Of a stretch of DNA of 64,000 nt, positions 32,140 through 41,138 are shown piece by piece. Within the stretch, counting starts at the first letter, position 1, and the number at the start of each line of letters is the position of its first letter. The DNA comes from Lacinutrix sp. Bg11-31 (GTDB taxonomy: Bacteria; Bacteroidota; Bacteroidia; Flavobacteriales; Flavobacteriaceae). Location: NCBI RefSeq assembly GCF_002831665.1, contig NZ_CP025118.1:2604001-2668000 (forward strand), in the 5' to 3' direction. The notes beneath the pieces were generated by a model that was not told where the DNA came from, did not search any database, and was given only the letters and a program-made list of their open reading frames with translations. The translations under genes and the position numbers were made by a program.

Positions 32140-33588
32140 ATGTCGAAATATACTGAAGACGATTTAAGAGAAGAACTTAAAACCAAAGAATACGAATACG
32201 GTTTTTTTACAGATATAGAATCTGAAACATTTCCTATTGGTTTAAATGAAGATATTGTTCGCGCCATTTCTAAGAAAAAGGATGAACCAGAATGGATGAC
32301 GCAATGGAGACTGGAAGCCTTTAAGGTATGGAAAGCAATGGAAGAGCCAGATTGGGCAAATGTAAATTATACAAAGCCAGATTTTCAAGCCATTGCTTAT
32401 TACTCTGCTCCTGTTGCTGTAGATCCTAATAAAACATTAGACGATGTAGATCCAGATTTATTAGCGATGTACAAAAAGCTAGGAATCTCTGTAGATGAGC
32501 AAAAGAAAATGAACAACGTAGCAATGGATATTGTTGTTGATTCTGTTTCTGTAGCTACTACATTCAAAAAAACATTAGCAGAAAAAGGTATTATTTTTAT
32601 GCCAATTTCTGAAGCAATACAAGAGCATCCAGAACTAGTTAGAAAATACATTGGTACTATAGTGCCAACAACAGACAACTTTTATGCAGCTTTAAATTCT
32701 GCAGTATTTAGTGATGGTTCGTTTTGTTACATCCCAAAAGGTGTAAAGTGTCCAATGGAATTGTCTACATATTTTAGAATTAATCAAGGTGGAACAGGAC
32801 AGTTTGAACGCACATTACTTGTCGCAGACGAAGGTAGTTATGTCTCTTACCTAGAAGGTTGTACGGCACCAAGTAGAGATGAAAACCAATTACACGCAGC
32901 AGTTGTAGAGCTTATTGCTCTTGACAATGCAGAAATAAAATACTCAACGGTACAAAACTGGTATCCAGGAAATGCTGAAGGAGTAGGTGGTGTTTATAAC
33001 TTTGTAACTAAACGTGGTTTATGCGAGAAAAACGCTAAAATCTCATGGACACAAGTTGAAACTGGCTCTGCAGTTACATGGAAATATCCAAGTTGTATTT
33101 TAAAAGGTGATAACTCGGTAGGCGAATTTTATTCTATTGCAGTAACAAACAATTACCAACAGGCAGATACTGGAACAAAAATGATTCACTTGGGAAAAAA
33201 CACCAAATCGACTATTATTTCTAAAGGTATTTCGGCTGGAAAATCGCAAAACTCTTATCGTGGATTAGTGCAAGTAAGTGCACGTGCAGACAATGCGCGT
33301 AACTTCTCGCAATGCGATAGTTTATTAATGGGTAACGAATGTGGAGCACATACGTTTCCATACATAGAAGTAAAGAATAAAAGTGCCATGATTGAGCACG
33401 AGGCGACTACAAGTAAAATTGGTGAGGATCAAATTTTTTATTGTAATCAACGTGGTATTGATACAGAAAAAGCAATTGCTCTAATTGTTAATGGTTTTAG
33501 TAAAGATGTACTAAATAAGTTACCAATGGAATTTGCAGTAGAAGCACAAAAACTATTAGAAATTAGCCTTGAAGGCTCAGTCGGATAA
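32140..33588 (+). CDS. sufB: Fe-S cluster assembly scaffold subunit SufB
   Basis: SufB forms the SufBC2D scaffold on which clusters are built. The family signatures are clear: [38 protein letters not shown] and [18 protein letters not shown], the last carrying the Cys/His region used in cluster assembly. I start at MSKYTEDDL (ATG at 32140); the upstream TTG at 32125 is in frame but unlikely. The 482 residues fit the family. Confidence 0.97.
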   Translation: MSKYTEDDLREELKTKEYEYGFFTDIESETFPIGLNEDIVRAISKKKDEPEWMTQWRLEAFKVWKAMEEPDWANVNYTKPDFQAIAYYSAPVAVDPNKTLDDVDPDLLAMYKKLGISVDEQKKMNNVAMDIVVDSVSVATTFKKTLAEKGIIFMPISEAIQEHPELVRKYIGTIVPTTDNFYAALNSAVFSDGSFCYIPKGVKCPMELSTYFRINQGGTGQFERTLLVADEGSYVSYLEGCTAPSRDENQLHAAVVELIALDNAEIKYSTVQNWYPGNAEGVGGVYNFVTKRGLCEKNAKISWTQVETGSAVTWKYPSCILKGDNSVGEFYSIAVTNNYQQADTGTKMIHLGKNTKSTIISKGISAGKSQNSYRGLVQVSARADNARNFSQCDSLLMGNECGAHTFPYIEVKNKSAMIEHEATTSKIGEDQIFYCNQRGIDTEKAIALIVNGFSKDVLNKLPMEFAVEAQKLLEISLEGSVG

Positions 33589-33599
33589 AAATATTAATT

Positions 33600-34013
33600 A
33601 TGAAAAGAGTACTAATTTTATTACTAACATTTGCGGCTTTTACAAGTTGTAAAAATGATGCAAAACCAGAAACACCTACAATTGGTGCAGATGCTGTAGA
33701 AAAAACTGCAAAGCAAAACGACGGATTAACACTACTTAGTGGTGAGTTTTCATATTATGCAGATGCAGCCGTTTTACAAGTTGGGAACAGCTCTATATAT
33801 GGTGTTGTTTTAAACGAAAAAATGCACGAATTACACGATATGGGAGAACCATTTAGAACAGAACCAACAGATGGTGTTCTTGTGCAAGTTCGCGGTAAGA
33901 TTATACCTAAAGAAGAAGGCGAAGAAGGTTGGCCTTTTAATATTGATATTAAAGAAATTATTAGCGTAAAAGAACCTTCTGTAAAAAGTGAGGTGATTAA
34001 AATTGGAAAATAA
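33600..34013 (+). CDS. NlpE C-terminal-like (OB-fold) lipoprotein inside the suf operon
   Basis: The signal ends with the lipobox FTSC (Cys17). The mature part, 120 residues, reads like the OB-fold C-terminal domain of NlpE: LLSGEFSYYADAAVLQVGNS, YGVVLNEKMHELHD and VLVQVRGKIIPKEE. It lacks the N-terminal NlpE barrel and its CxxC. It lies 11 nt after sufB and 4 nt before the sufC start, so it is cotranscribed with both. A lipoprotein in a cytoplasmic Fe-S operon is unexpected. NlpE senses copper and lipoprotein stress in enterobacteria; a similar sensing link is only a guess. Confidence 0.75.
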   Translation: MKRVLILLLTFAAFTSCKNDAKPETPTIGADAVEKTAKQNDGLTLLSGEFSYYADAAVLQVGNSSIYGVVLNEKMHELHDMGEPFRTEPTDGVLVQVRGKIIPKEEGEEGWPFNIDIKEIISVKEPSVKSEVIKIGK

Positions 34014-34017
34014 AACT

Positions 34018-34770
34018 ATGTTACAAATAAAAGATTTACACGCAAGTGTTGAGGATAAATCGATTTTAAGAGGTATTAACCTTGAAGTTAAGGCAGGAGA
34101 AGTACATGCAATCATGGGACCAAATGGTTCTGGAAAGAGTACTTTAGCTTCAGTTATTGCTGGGAAAGAAGAATATGAAGTAGATAAAGGACAAATTTTT
34201 TTAAATGGAGAAGATTTAGAAGAATTAGCTCCCGAAGAACGTGCTCACAAAGGTATTTTCTTGTCGTTTCAATATCCTGTAGAGATTCCTGGAGTTTCGG
34301 TAACAAACTTCATAAAAACAGCTATAAACGCAACACGAAAATCTAAAGGTCTTGGAGACATGCCTGCAAAAGACATGCTTAAAATGATTCGCGAGAAGTC
34401 TGAAATGCTAGAAATAGACCGTAAATTCTTATCTCGTTCTTTAAACGTAGGTTTTTCTGGAGGAGAAAAGAAACGTAACGAGATTTTTCAAATGGCAATG
34501 CTAGAACCAAAATTAGCCATCTTAGATGAGACAGATTCTGGTTTAGATATCGATGCTTTACGTATTGTTGCTAATGGTGTAAACAAATTAAAATCTAAAG
34601 ATAATGCTGTCGTTTTAATTACACATTACCAACGTTTACTAGACTATATTAAGCCTGATTTTGTTCACGTATTATACAATGGTCGTATTGTAAAATCTGG
34701 AGGCCCAGAATTAGCACACGAACTTGAAGAAAAAGGCTACGACTGGATTAAAGAAGAGGTTAACGCTTAA
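34018..34770 (+). CDS. sufC: Fe-S cluster assembly ATPase SufC
   Basis: An ABC-type ATPase of the SufBC2D scaffold. Walker A GPNGSGKST (34-42), the family-specific Q-loop SFQYPVEIPGVS, the signature FSGGEKKRNEIFQM and Walker B LAILDETDSGLD are intact. I start at MLQIKDLH (34018); a TTG at 34003 would overlap the upstream gene. It has 250 residues and no membrane segments. Confidence 0.97.
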   Translation: MLQIKDLHASVEDKSILRGINLEVKAGEVHAIMGPNGSGKSTLASVIAGKEEYEVDKGQIFLNGEDLEELAPEERAHKGIFLSFQYPVEIPGVSVTNFIKTAINATRKSKGLGDMPAKDMLKMIREKSEMLEIDRKFLSRSLNVGFSGGEKKRNEIFQMAMLEPKLAILDETDSGLDIDALRIVANGVNKLKSKDNAVVLITHYQRLLDYIKPDFVHVLYNGRIVKSGGPELAHELEEKGYDWIKEEVNA

Positions 34771-34788
34771 AATTAGTTGGTAGTGGTC

Positions 34789-34913
34789 AGTCTTCAGTAG
34801 GCAGTATGCTTGCTTTGGTGCGATTACTCTTAATGTTTAAAAAAGTATTCAAAATTTAGTAGGACTGTTTGCGATTGAGTGAACTAAAGACTGGAGACTG
34901 AGTACTGAAGACT
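34789..34913. repeat. CAGT-rich element with 11-bp terminal inverted repeats (sufC-sufD)
   Basis: AGTCTTCAGTA (34789-34799) is matched by TACTGAAGACT (34903-34913), and CAGT/ACTG blocks recur between them. It fills the 150-bp sufC-sufD gap. Related sequence is found before the DUF2480 gene. Confidence 0.6.
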
Positions 34914-34920
34914 TAAAAAA

Positions 34921-36234
34921 ATGAGTTTAAAAGAAAAATTAGTATCATCCTTTTTAGCATTCGAAAACAATATCGATATAGATTCGCCTATTCATGATAT
35001 TCGTAGTGAAGCTATTAAGACCTTCGAAAACGATGGTTTCCCTTCAAAAAAGGAAGAAGCTTGGAAATATACGTCGTTAAACAGTGTATTAAAACACGAT
35101 TATAGCGTATTTCCAAAACAAGAGAATGCTATAGAATATAATGATATCAAAAAATATTTTATTCACGATATCGACACTTATAAAATTGTATTTATAGATG
35201 GTAAGTTCGCATCTAACTTATCGCAAACAACTCACGATGGTATAGATGTTTGTTTAATGTCTTCGGCTTTAAACAAGCCAAAATACAGGTTGGTTATTGA
35301 AAATTATTTCAATAAAATAGCACCTAAAGATAGTTTAACATCTTTAAATACAGCGTTTTCAAACGAAGGTGCTTACATTCACATTCCAAAAAACAAATTG
35401 GTACAAAAACCAATTCAAATTATACATTTTTCTACAGGTAATGAGGCTGCTTTAATGCTTCAACCTAGAAATTTAATTGTTGTTGATGAGAATTCTCATG
35501 TTCAGATTATGGAACGTCATCAAAGTTTAACAGATAATCCTGTTTTAACTAATAGTGTTACTGAGATTTTTGCGAATAAACGTGCTATTGTAGATTACTA
35601 TAAAGTGCAAAATGATAACAAAAACGCATCTTTAATAGACAGTACTTATGTTAATCAGAAAGATCAAAGTCATTGTTTAGTGCATACTTTTTCTTTTGGA
35701 GGAAAGTTGACGCGTAACAATCTAAACTTTTACCAAAATGGTGAGTATATGGATTCTACAATGAAAGGCATCACCATTATTGGAGATAAACAACACGTAG
35801 ACCACAACACATTAGTACACCATATAGAACCAAATTGCGAAAGTCATCAAGATTACAAAGGTATTTTTGCAGACAGTTCAACAGGTGTTTTTAATGGTAA
35901 AGTTGTTGTAGATAAATTAGCGCAGAAAACAAACGCTTTCCAATCTAACAATAATATTTTACTAAGCAATAAAGCCTCTATAAATACAAAACCTCAGCTT
36001 GAAATTTTTGCAGACGATGTAAAATGTTCTCATGGTTGTACAATTGGACAACTAGATGAAAGCGCATTGTTTTACATGAAACAACGTGGTATTCCTGAAA
36101 AAGAAGCTAGAGCATTGTTAATGTATGCCTTTAGTAATAACGTTTTAAGTTCTGTTAAAATTCCAGAATTAAAACAACGTATTACTAATATAATTGCTAA
36201 CAAACTAGGTGTTAATATTGGGTTCGATTTATAA
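34921..36234 (+). CDS. sufD: Fe-S cluster assembly protein SufD
   Basis: The third SufBC2D subunit. The C-terminal part shows the SufB/SufD beta-helix signatures: NTLVHHIEPNCESHQDYKG, GVFNGKVVVDKLAQKTNAFQ and CSHGCTIGQLDESALFYMKQ. The N-terminal region contains the KKEEAWKYTSL motif typical of SufD. The 437 residues are usual. It is followed by a strong terminator, so sufS may depend on its own promoter. Confidence 0.96.
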   Translation: MSLKEKLVSSFLAFENNIDIDSPIHDIRSEAIKTFENDGFPSKKEEAWKYTSLNSVLKHDYSVFPKQENAIEYNDIKKYFIHDIDTYKIVFIDGKFASNLSQTTHDGIDVCLMSSALNKPKYRLVIENYFNKIAPKDSLTSLNTAFSNEGAYIHIPKNKLVQKPIQIIHFSTGNEAALMLQPRNLIVVDENSHVQIMERHQSLTDNPVLTNSVTEIFANKRAIVDYYKVQNDNKNASLIDSTYVNQKDQSHCLVHTFSFGGKLTRNNLNFYQNGEYMDSTMKGITIIGDKQHVDHNTLVHHIEPNCESHQDYKGIFADSSTGVFNGKVVVDKLAQKTNAFQSNNNILLSNKASINTKPQLEIFADDVKCSHGCTIGQLDESALFYMKQRGIPEKEARALLMYAFSNNVLSSVKIPELKQRITNIIANKLGVNIGFDL

Positions 36235-36257
36235 ACTAAACCCTTTTTCTAAATAAA

Positions 36258-36295
36258 AAAAAGAGCCTTTTTTGTATTCAGAAAAGGCTCTTTTT
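36258..36295 (+). terminator. Terminator after sufD
   Basis: AAAAGAGCCTTTT pairs with AAAAGGCTCTTTT across about 9 nt and is followed by T residues. Confidence 0.88.
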
Positions 36296-36331
36296 CGTAA
36301 TCTATCCAGAAATTTATTTCGCTCTATAGAT

Positions 36332-36363
36332 TATCTTTACGTAATACCTTAAGTAAGTATTAC
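36332..36363 (+). promoter_or_regulatory. Putative sufS promoter and operator-like palindrome
   Basis: TATCTTTA (36332-36339) is one base from the -7 consensus. The inverted repeat GTAATAC/GTATTAC (36341-36363, 9-nt centre) lies directly downstream, where it would cover the transcription start. The sufS ATG is at 36393. Confidence 0.45.
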
Positions 36364-36392
36364 AATTTACAAATGATTCTAAATTCAATCTA

Positions 36393-37607
36393 ATGCTAGA
36401 CATAAACCAAATTCGTAAAGACTTCCCAATACTTAACCGTGAAGTAAATGGCAAACCTTTGGTGTATTTTGACAATGCAGCAACCTCACAAACACCGCAA
36501 CAAGTAATAGATGTTATTGTAGATTATTATAGTAACTACAATGCAAATATTCATAGAGGAGTACATACATTAAGTCAAGAAGCAACAGACAAATACGAAG
36601 CTGCAAGACACACAATTAAAACTCATTTTAATGCTAAACACGCTTACGAGATAATATTAACTTCTGGAACAACAGAAAGTATTAATCTTGTTGCTCATGG
36701 TTTTGCTTCTCTATTAAATAAAGGAGACGAAATTATTGTTTCAGCTCTAGAGCATCATAGTAATATTGTGCCTTGGCAAATGTTATGTGAGAAAACTGGT
36801 GCTATTTTAAAGGTTATTCCAATGAATCTAAAAGGTGAATTGGAAATGGATAGTTATACAAAATTACTTTCAGACAAAACAAAATTGGTTTTTGTAAATC
36901 ATATTTCAAATGCACTAGGAACTGTAAATCCTATAGAAAAAATTATAGAACAAGCACATAAATTTGGTGCTGCTGTATTGATTGATGGCGCACAAGCTTG
37001 TCCGCATATTAAACCAAACGTTCAAGAATTAGATGTCGATTTCTACGTAGCTTCTGCACATAAAATATGTGGTCCAACAGGTGTTGGAATGTTATATGGA
37101 AAAGAAGAATGGCTTACTAAGCTACCTCCTTATCAAGGTGGTGGAGAAATGATAGATCAAGTTAGTTTCGAAAAAACAACTTACGCAGGTTTACCACATA
37201 AATTTGAAGCAGGCACACCTAACATTTGTGGAGGTATTGCTTTTGGTGCAGCCTTAGATTATATGAATGCTATTGGTTTCGATAACATTTCAAAATATGA
37301 AAATGAATTGTTAGCCTACGGAACAAAAAGGTTATTAGAAATTGAAGGTTTAAAAATTTACGGAACTTCAAAAAATAAAACATCTGTAATTAGTTTTAAT
37401 TTAGAAGGCATACACCCTTACGATGTTGGTACTTTACTAGACAAGATGGGAATTGCTGTAAGAACTGGCCATCATTGCGCACAACCAATAATGGCTTTTT
37501 ATAACATTCCTGGAACTGTTCGCGCTTCCTTTGCTTTTTATAATACTAAAGAAGAAATTGATACCTTAGTAGAAGGTGTTAAAAAAGCAAAAATGATGCT
37601 TTCTTAA
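36393..37607 (+). CDS. sufS: Cysteine desulfurase SufS
   Basis: A class V PLP enzyme that takes sulfur from cysteine as a persulfide. PLP-binding Lys224 is in SAHKICGPTG; the active-site Cys362 is in RTGHHCAQP, the form used by group II (SufS-type) desulfurases that need SufE. The 404 residues are typical. A sufE gene lies downstream after a META-domain lipoprotein. Confidence 0.97.
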   Translation: MLDINQIRKDFPILNREVNGKPLVYFDNAATSQTPQQVIDVIVDYYSNYNANIHRGVHTLSQEATDKYEAARHTIKTHFNAKHAYEIILTSGTTESINLVAHGFASLLNKGDEIIVSALEHHSNIVPWQMLCEKTGAILKVIPMNLKGELEMDSYTKLLSDKTKLVFVNHISNALGTVNPIEKIIEQAHKFGAAVLIDGAQACPHIKPNVQELDVDFYVASAHKICGPTGVGMLYGKEEWLTKLPPYQGGGEMIDQVSFEKTTYAGLPHKFEAGTPNICGGIAFGAALDYMNAIGFDNISKYENELLAYGTKRLLEIEGLKIYGTSKNKTSVISFNLEGIHPYDVGTLLDKMGIAVRTGHHCAQPIMAFYNIPGTVRASFAFYNTKEEIDTLVEGVKKAKMMLS

Positions 37608-37659
37608 AGTTTGGCTTCTTTTTTGTAATATTATACTATAAACAAACAACTTTTACAAA

Positions 37660-38475
37660 ATGAAAACAACTACAATACTACTTTTCGCAATTATATTAAA
37701 CGCATGTGGCGCTTCTAATAAAGTAGCAACAAAACTATCTGACGATAATATGAAAAACGCACAAGAATCTTTAAATGGAACATTTACAGTATTAGGAATG
37801 GACATGAAAAATTTAACTGAAGATTTAACAATTAGTTTCGATGAAGCCAATAGTAAGGTTTCAGGTTTTTCCGGTTGTAATAGCTTTTTTGGTACCTATA
37901 CTGCTAATGGAAATACTATTAAATTTAATGGTTTAGCTTCAACTAGAAAAATGTGTGCAGACGAAAATGGAAATATGGTTGAAAGTAAAATAATGGCTGC
38001 TTTAGGTGAAGTCACAAATTTTGAAATAAAGGATAAAAAATTAGTCCTACTTAATGCAAAAAAGGAATTACTTAGTGCTACAAAAAGTACTGAATCAAAA
38101 TTAACTCAAGACACTATTAAAATAGAATACAGAGCTCATGCAAGAGGAAATTTTAAAAACATTATTTTAGAAAACAAAACGGTTAGTGTTAAAAACAAAT
38201 ATGATGGTAAACCTATTGTTCTATCATGTAATGATACCGATTGGGACATGCTATTAAAGATGGTTTCAGACACTAATTTAAAAACATTAGCGACTTTAGA
38301 AGCTCCAAGTAAGGCTCACCAATACGATGGTGCTGCTATAGCTAACTTGATAATAACAAAAGAAGGCGAAACGTATACAACTCCTGCTTTTGATGCTGGA
38401 AACCCAAATAAAGACATTGAATCTTTGGTTAATTTAGTTATAAAGATTGCAGAAGTAACTAAAGAAAAGAATTAA
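37660..38475 (+). CDS. META/HslJ-domain lipoprotein between sufS and sufE
   Basis: A lipoprotein signal (lipobox LNAC, Cys16) leads to a META domain: SFDEANSKVSGFSGCNSFFGTY and STRKMCADENGNMVESKIMAAL are the family core, including the conserved GC-N and K-C positions. A second, C-terminal part of about 120 residues is unassigned (KIEYRAHARGNFKN, with ALATLEAPSKAHQYDG-like wording at about 215-230). HslJ-type META proteins are linked to heat and novobiocin resistance in E. coli. It is cotranscribed with sufS (52-bp gap), and a -7 box separates it from sufE. Confidence 0.82.
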   Translation: MKTTTILLFAIILNACGASNKVATKLSDDNMKNAQESLNGTFTVLGMDMKNLTEDLTISFDEANSKVSGFSGCNSFFGTYTANGNTIKFNGLASTRKMCADENGNMVESKIMAALGEVTNFEIKDKKLVLLNAKKELLSATKSTESKLTQDTIKIEYRAHARGNFKNIILENKTVSVKNKYDGKPIVLSCNDTDWDMLLKMVSDTNLKTLATLEAPSKAHQYDGAAIANLIITKEGETYTTPAFDAGNPNKDIESLVNLVIKIAEVTKEKN

Positions 38476-38484
38476 AGATTTACG

Positions 38485-38492
38485 TAAATTTG
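38485..38492 (+). promoter_or_regulatory. -7 box before sufE
   Basis: TAAATTTG matches TAnnTTTG and ends 23 nt before the sufE ATG. Confidence 0.45.
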
Positions 38493-38515
38493 TAATAGTA
38501 AAAATTATATTATAA

Positions 38516-38941
38516 ATGCAAAGCATTCAAGAGATACAAGAAGAAATCATAGACGAATTTTCAATGTTTGAAGATTGGGAGGAACGCTATCAATACATGA
38601 TAGACTTAGGTAAGGATTTACCCTTAATTGACAACCAATTTAAAACCGACGATAACATTATTAAGGGTTGCCAGAGTAAAGTTTGGGTTCATGCAGAAAT
38701 GATTGATAATAAAATTGATTTCACTGCAGATAGCGATGCTATTATAACAAAAGGAATTATTGCTATTTTAATTAGAACATTTTCAAACCAGCACCCAAAA
38801 GATATTATAGAAGCCAATACCGATTTTATTGATGCTATTGGTTTAAAAGAACATTTGTCTCCAACACGAGCAAATGGCTTGGTAAGCATGATAAAACAAA
38901 TTAAATTATATGCCATTGCGTACCAAACGCAAGTAAAATAG
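38516..38941 (+). CDS. sufE: Sulfur acceptor protein SufE
   Basis: SufE takes persulfide sulfur from SufS on a loop cysteine and delivers it to SufB. The loop is IIKGCQSKVWVHAE with Cys52. The preceding helix FEDWEERYQYMIDLGKDLP and the C-terminal LSPTRANGL are standard. The 141 residues fit the family. Confidence 0.95.
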   Translation: MQSIQEIQEEIIDEFSMFEDWEERYQYMIDLGKDLPLIDNQFKTDDNIIKGCQSKVWVHAEMIDNKIDFTADSDAIITKGIIAILIRTFSNQHPKDIIEANTDFIDAIGLKEHLSPTRANGLVSMIKQIKLYAIAYQTQVK

Positions 38942-39018
38942 TTTAGTAGTCTGTTGTAGAGCTAGGTGTGAACTAACGACTAAACAACAACAAAACTTAA
39001 CGCATAAAAAGAAAAAAA

Positions 39019-39345
39019 ATGAGCGATACAACAATAGATACTACAGAATTAGGAGAGAAAATAGTAGCCGTTATAAAAACTATATACGATCCAGAAATTC
39101 CAGTTGATATATACGAACTAGGATTAATTTACGATGTTTTTGTAAATGAAGATTACGACGTAAAAATATTAATGACTTTAACAACACCTAACTGTCCAGT
39201 AGCAGAAACACTTCCTCTAGAAGTAGAAGAAAAAGTCAAGTCTCTTAAAGATGTCAATAATGCTGAAGTTGAAATAACTTTCGATCCACCATGGACACAA
39301 GAATTAATGAGTGAAGAAGCCAAATTAGAGCTTGGCATGCTTTAG
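39019..39345 (+). CDS. DUF59/MIP18-family Fe-S assembly protein (SufT-like)
   Basis: A 108-residue DUF59 protein with IYDPEIPVDIYELGLIYDV and the conserved cysteine in TTPNCPVAETLP (Cys59), followed by VEITFDPPWTQELMSEEAK. Members near suf genes help mature Fe-S proteins, as SufT does. CAGT-containing repeats lie on both sides. The exact step is not known. Confidence 0.9.
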   Translation: MSDTTIDTTELGEKIVAVIKTIYDPEIPVDIYELGLIYDVFVNEDYDVKILMTLTTPNCPVAETLPLEVEEKVKSLKDVNNAEVEITFDPPWTQELMSEEAKLELGML

Positions 39346-39346
39346 A

Positions 39347-39369
39347 TTGAGTAGGCAGTACCTACTCAA
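39347..39369. repeat. Perfect hairpin after the DUF59 gene
   Basis: TTGAGTAGG-CAGTA-CCTACTCAA, a 9-bp stem with a 5-nt loop, directly after the stop codon. No T run follows. The remaining 94 bp to the next gene include CAGT-type repeat sequence (GTCCTGAGTTTACTGCAGAC). Confidence 0.6.
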
Positions 39370-39463
39370 CTCTATTTACTAAAATCTATATAATAAAATA
39401 ATAATTAATTTAAAGTCTTAGTCCTGAGTTTACTGCAGACTGTAGACTGATTACTTAAAAAAT

Positions 39464-39967
39464 TTGAAAGACGAAATTATAAATCGCGTAGCAACCAGTA
39501 AACTTGTTGTTTTTGATCTTGAGGATTATTATCCTAAAGGTGAACGCATACTTTTTGATATAAAAGATTGGCTTTACGAAGGTTTCGTACTAAGAGAAAA
39601 AGAGTTTAGAACGTTAGTTAAAGAACATAATTGGTCGCAATACCAAGATGCTTTTGTTGCGCTAACTTGTACAACAGATGCTATAGTTCCAGATTGGGCT
39701 TATATGCTTTTAAGTATCCAATTAGAGCCTTATGTAAAAAAGGTTGTTTTAGGAAACTTAGAAACCTTAGAAGCATCACTATATCAAGAAATTATTTCTA
39801 ATTTAAACACTACTCCATTTAAAGATAGGCCAATAATTATTAAAGGCTGCTCTAAAAAACCAGTACCTTCTAGCGCTTACATAATGATTACCAGTAGATT
39901 AAAGCCTATTGCGAAATCTATTATGTTTGGAGAAGCTTGCTCTTCTGTTCCGCTTTTTAAGCGTTAA
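39464..39967 (+). CDS. DUF2480 family protein
   Basis: A conserved Bacteroidota protein of unknown function (167 residues). It begins DEIINRVATSKLVVFDLEDYYP and carries two cysteine segments near its end, IIKGCSKKPVPSSAY and FGEACSSVPLFKR. The start is TTG (39464), supported by conserved residues from position 2 on and by the lack of any nearby ATG. Its steady place at the end of flavobacterial suf clusters suggests a role linked to Fe-S biogenesis; this is inference. Confidence 0.85.
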   Translation: MKDEIINRVATSKLVVFDLEDYYPKGERILFDIKDWLYEGFVLREKEFRTLVKEHNWSQYQDAFVALTCTTDAIVPDWAYMLLSIQLEPYVKKVVLGNLETLEASLYQEIISNLNTTPFKDRPIIIKGCSKKPVPSSAYIMITSRLKPIAKSIMFGEACSSVPLFKR

Positions 39968-40045
39968 TTATCGGTAAAATCAGCAATTGGTCGTTTATCT
40001 TGATTTATTGCATTTCTATATTCTTTTTTTTATATCTATTTGACA

Positions 40046-40053
40046 TACTTTTG
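40046..40053 (+). promoter_or_regulatory. -7 box of the DUF3078 gene
   Basis: TACTTTTG followed by C fits TAnnTTTG. It ends 20 nt before the ATG. Confidence 0.5.
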
Positions 40054-40073
40054 CATTTCAAAATTTTAAAAAA

Positions 40074-41012
40074 ATGAAAAAACTACTATTATTATTAGCT
40101 TTTAGTATTGGTGTTGTATCAGTACAAGCGCAAACAAAAGAGGAGTTACACACTCAAAAAACTGAAAAGCAAGCCATTGCTGATGCTGCTCAAAGTGAAG
40201 CAGATGCTTTACAAGCTCAAATTGATGCACTTCCAGGTTGGAGAAAAGGAATGTTTGGTACTATTGGTGGTACGCTTTCTAATTTTAACAACTGGTATTC
40301 TCAAGGAACTCCAAATAATGCATCTGGTAACATTGGTATTTCTATTAATTCATATGCAAACTTAATTGAAGATAAATTTTTCTGGAGAAACTCTTTAACT
40401 TCTAATTTAAACTGGGTAAAATTAGACAATAAAGACACTAACTTAGATAGTGATGATTTTAACCCAACTACAGATGTTTTTAACATTTCTTCTTTATACG
40501 GAAGAAACATTGCTAAAAACTTTGCAGTTTCTACATTAGCAGAATACAGAACTACATTATTAGACAACTTTAACGATCCTGGATATTTAGACGTTGGTGT
40601 TGGTGGAACTTGGACTCCTATGGAAAACTTAATAGTTGTTATTCACCCATTAAACTACAACTTTGTTTTTTCTAAAAATGATGCTGTTTTTGAATCTTCT
40701 TTAGGTGCTAAAATTGTTGCAGATTATACAAGACAAATTGGTGCAATTAGCTTCAAGTCTAACTTATCTACTTTCCAAAGTTATAAGAGTGGAGATTTAT
40801 CTAACGTAACTTGGACAAACTCATTTAGCTATACTTTATGGAAAATGATTGGTGTTGGTTTCGATTTTGGTTTAAGAAGCAACAAACAAGAAGCGCTTAA
40901 CTACACTTTAGGACAGTATGATGCTACATCAACAAATCCTATTCCTACTTTTGGAAACGTAGATAACAAATTACAGTCTTACTGGTTATTAGGATTAAGC
41001 TACAACCTATAA
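40074..41012 (+). CDS. DUF3078 outer-membrane protein
   Basis: A signal peptide ends at VQAQ. A short coiled region (KTEKQAIADAAQSEADALQA) precedes a barrel-like domain with GWRKGMFGTIGGTLSNFNNWYSQG, typical of DUF3078, and it ends in a strand (YWLLGLSYNL) expected for BAM recognition. The 312 residues fit. It probably spans the outer membrane; any channel function is unproved. Confidence 0.85.
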   Translation: MKKLLLLLAFSIGVVSVQAQTKEELHTQKTEKQAIADAAQSEADALQAQIDALPGWRKGMFGTIGGTLSNFNNWYSQGTPNNASGNIGISINSYANLIEDKFFWRNSLTSNLNWVKLDNKDTNLDSDDFNPTTDVFNISSLYGRNIAKNFAVSTLAEYRTTLLDNFNDPGYLDVGVGGTWTPMENLIVVIHPLNYNFVFSKNDAVFESSLGAKIVADYTRQIGAISFKSNLSTFQSYKSGDLSNVTWTNSFSYTLWKMIGVGFDFGLRSNKQEALNYTLGQYDATSTNPIPTFGNVDNKLQSYWLLGLSYNL

Positions 41013-41032
41013 TACTAAACATATTATTTATT

Positions 41033-41066
41033 AAAAAGTGTTTCAATTATTTGAAGCACTTTTTTA
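41033..41066 (+). terminator. Terminator after the DUF3078 gene
   Basis: AAAAAGTG-TTTCAA pairs with TTGAAGCACTTTTT (one bulge/mismatch), followed by T residues. Confidence 0.8.
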
Positions 41067-41138
41067 TTTATTTTTCTTTTGAAATCTATTCCAATCTAAA
41101 AAGTAAGTCATTTTTAACGACACTGTATTACTGCTATT

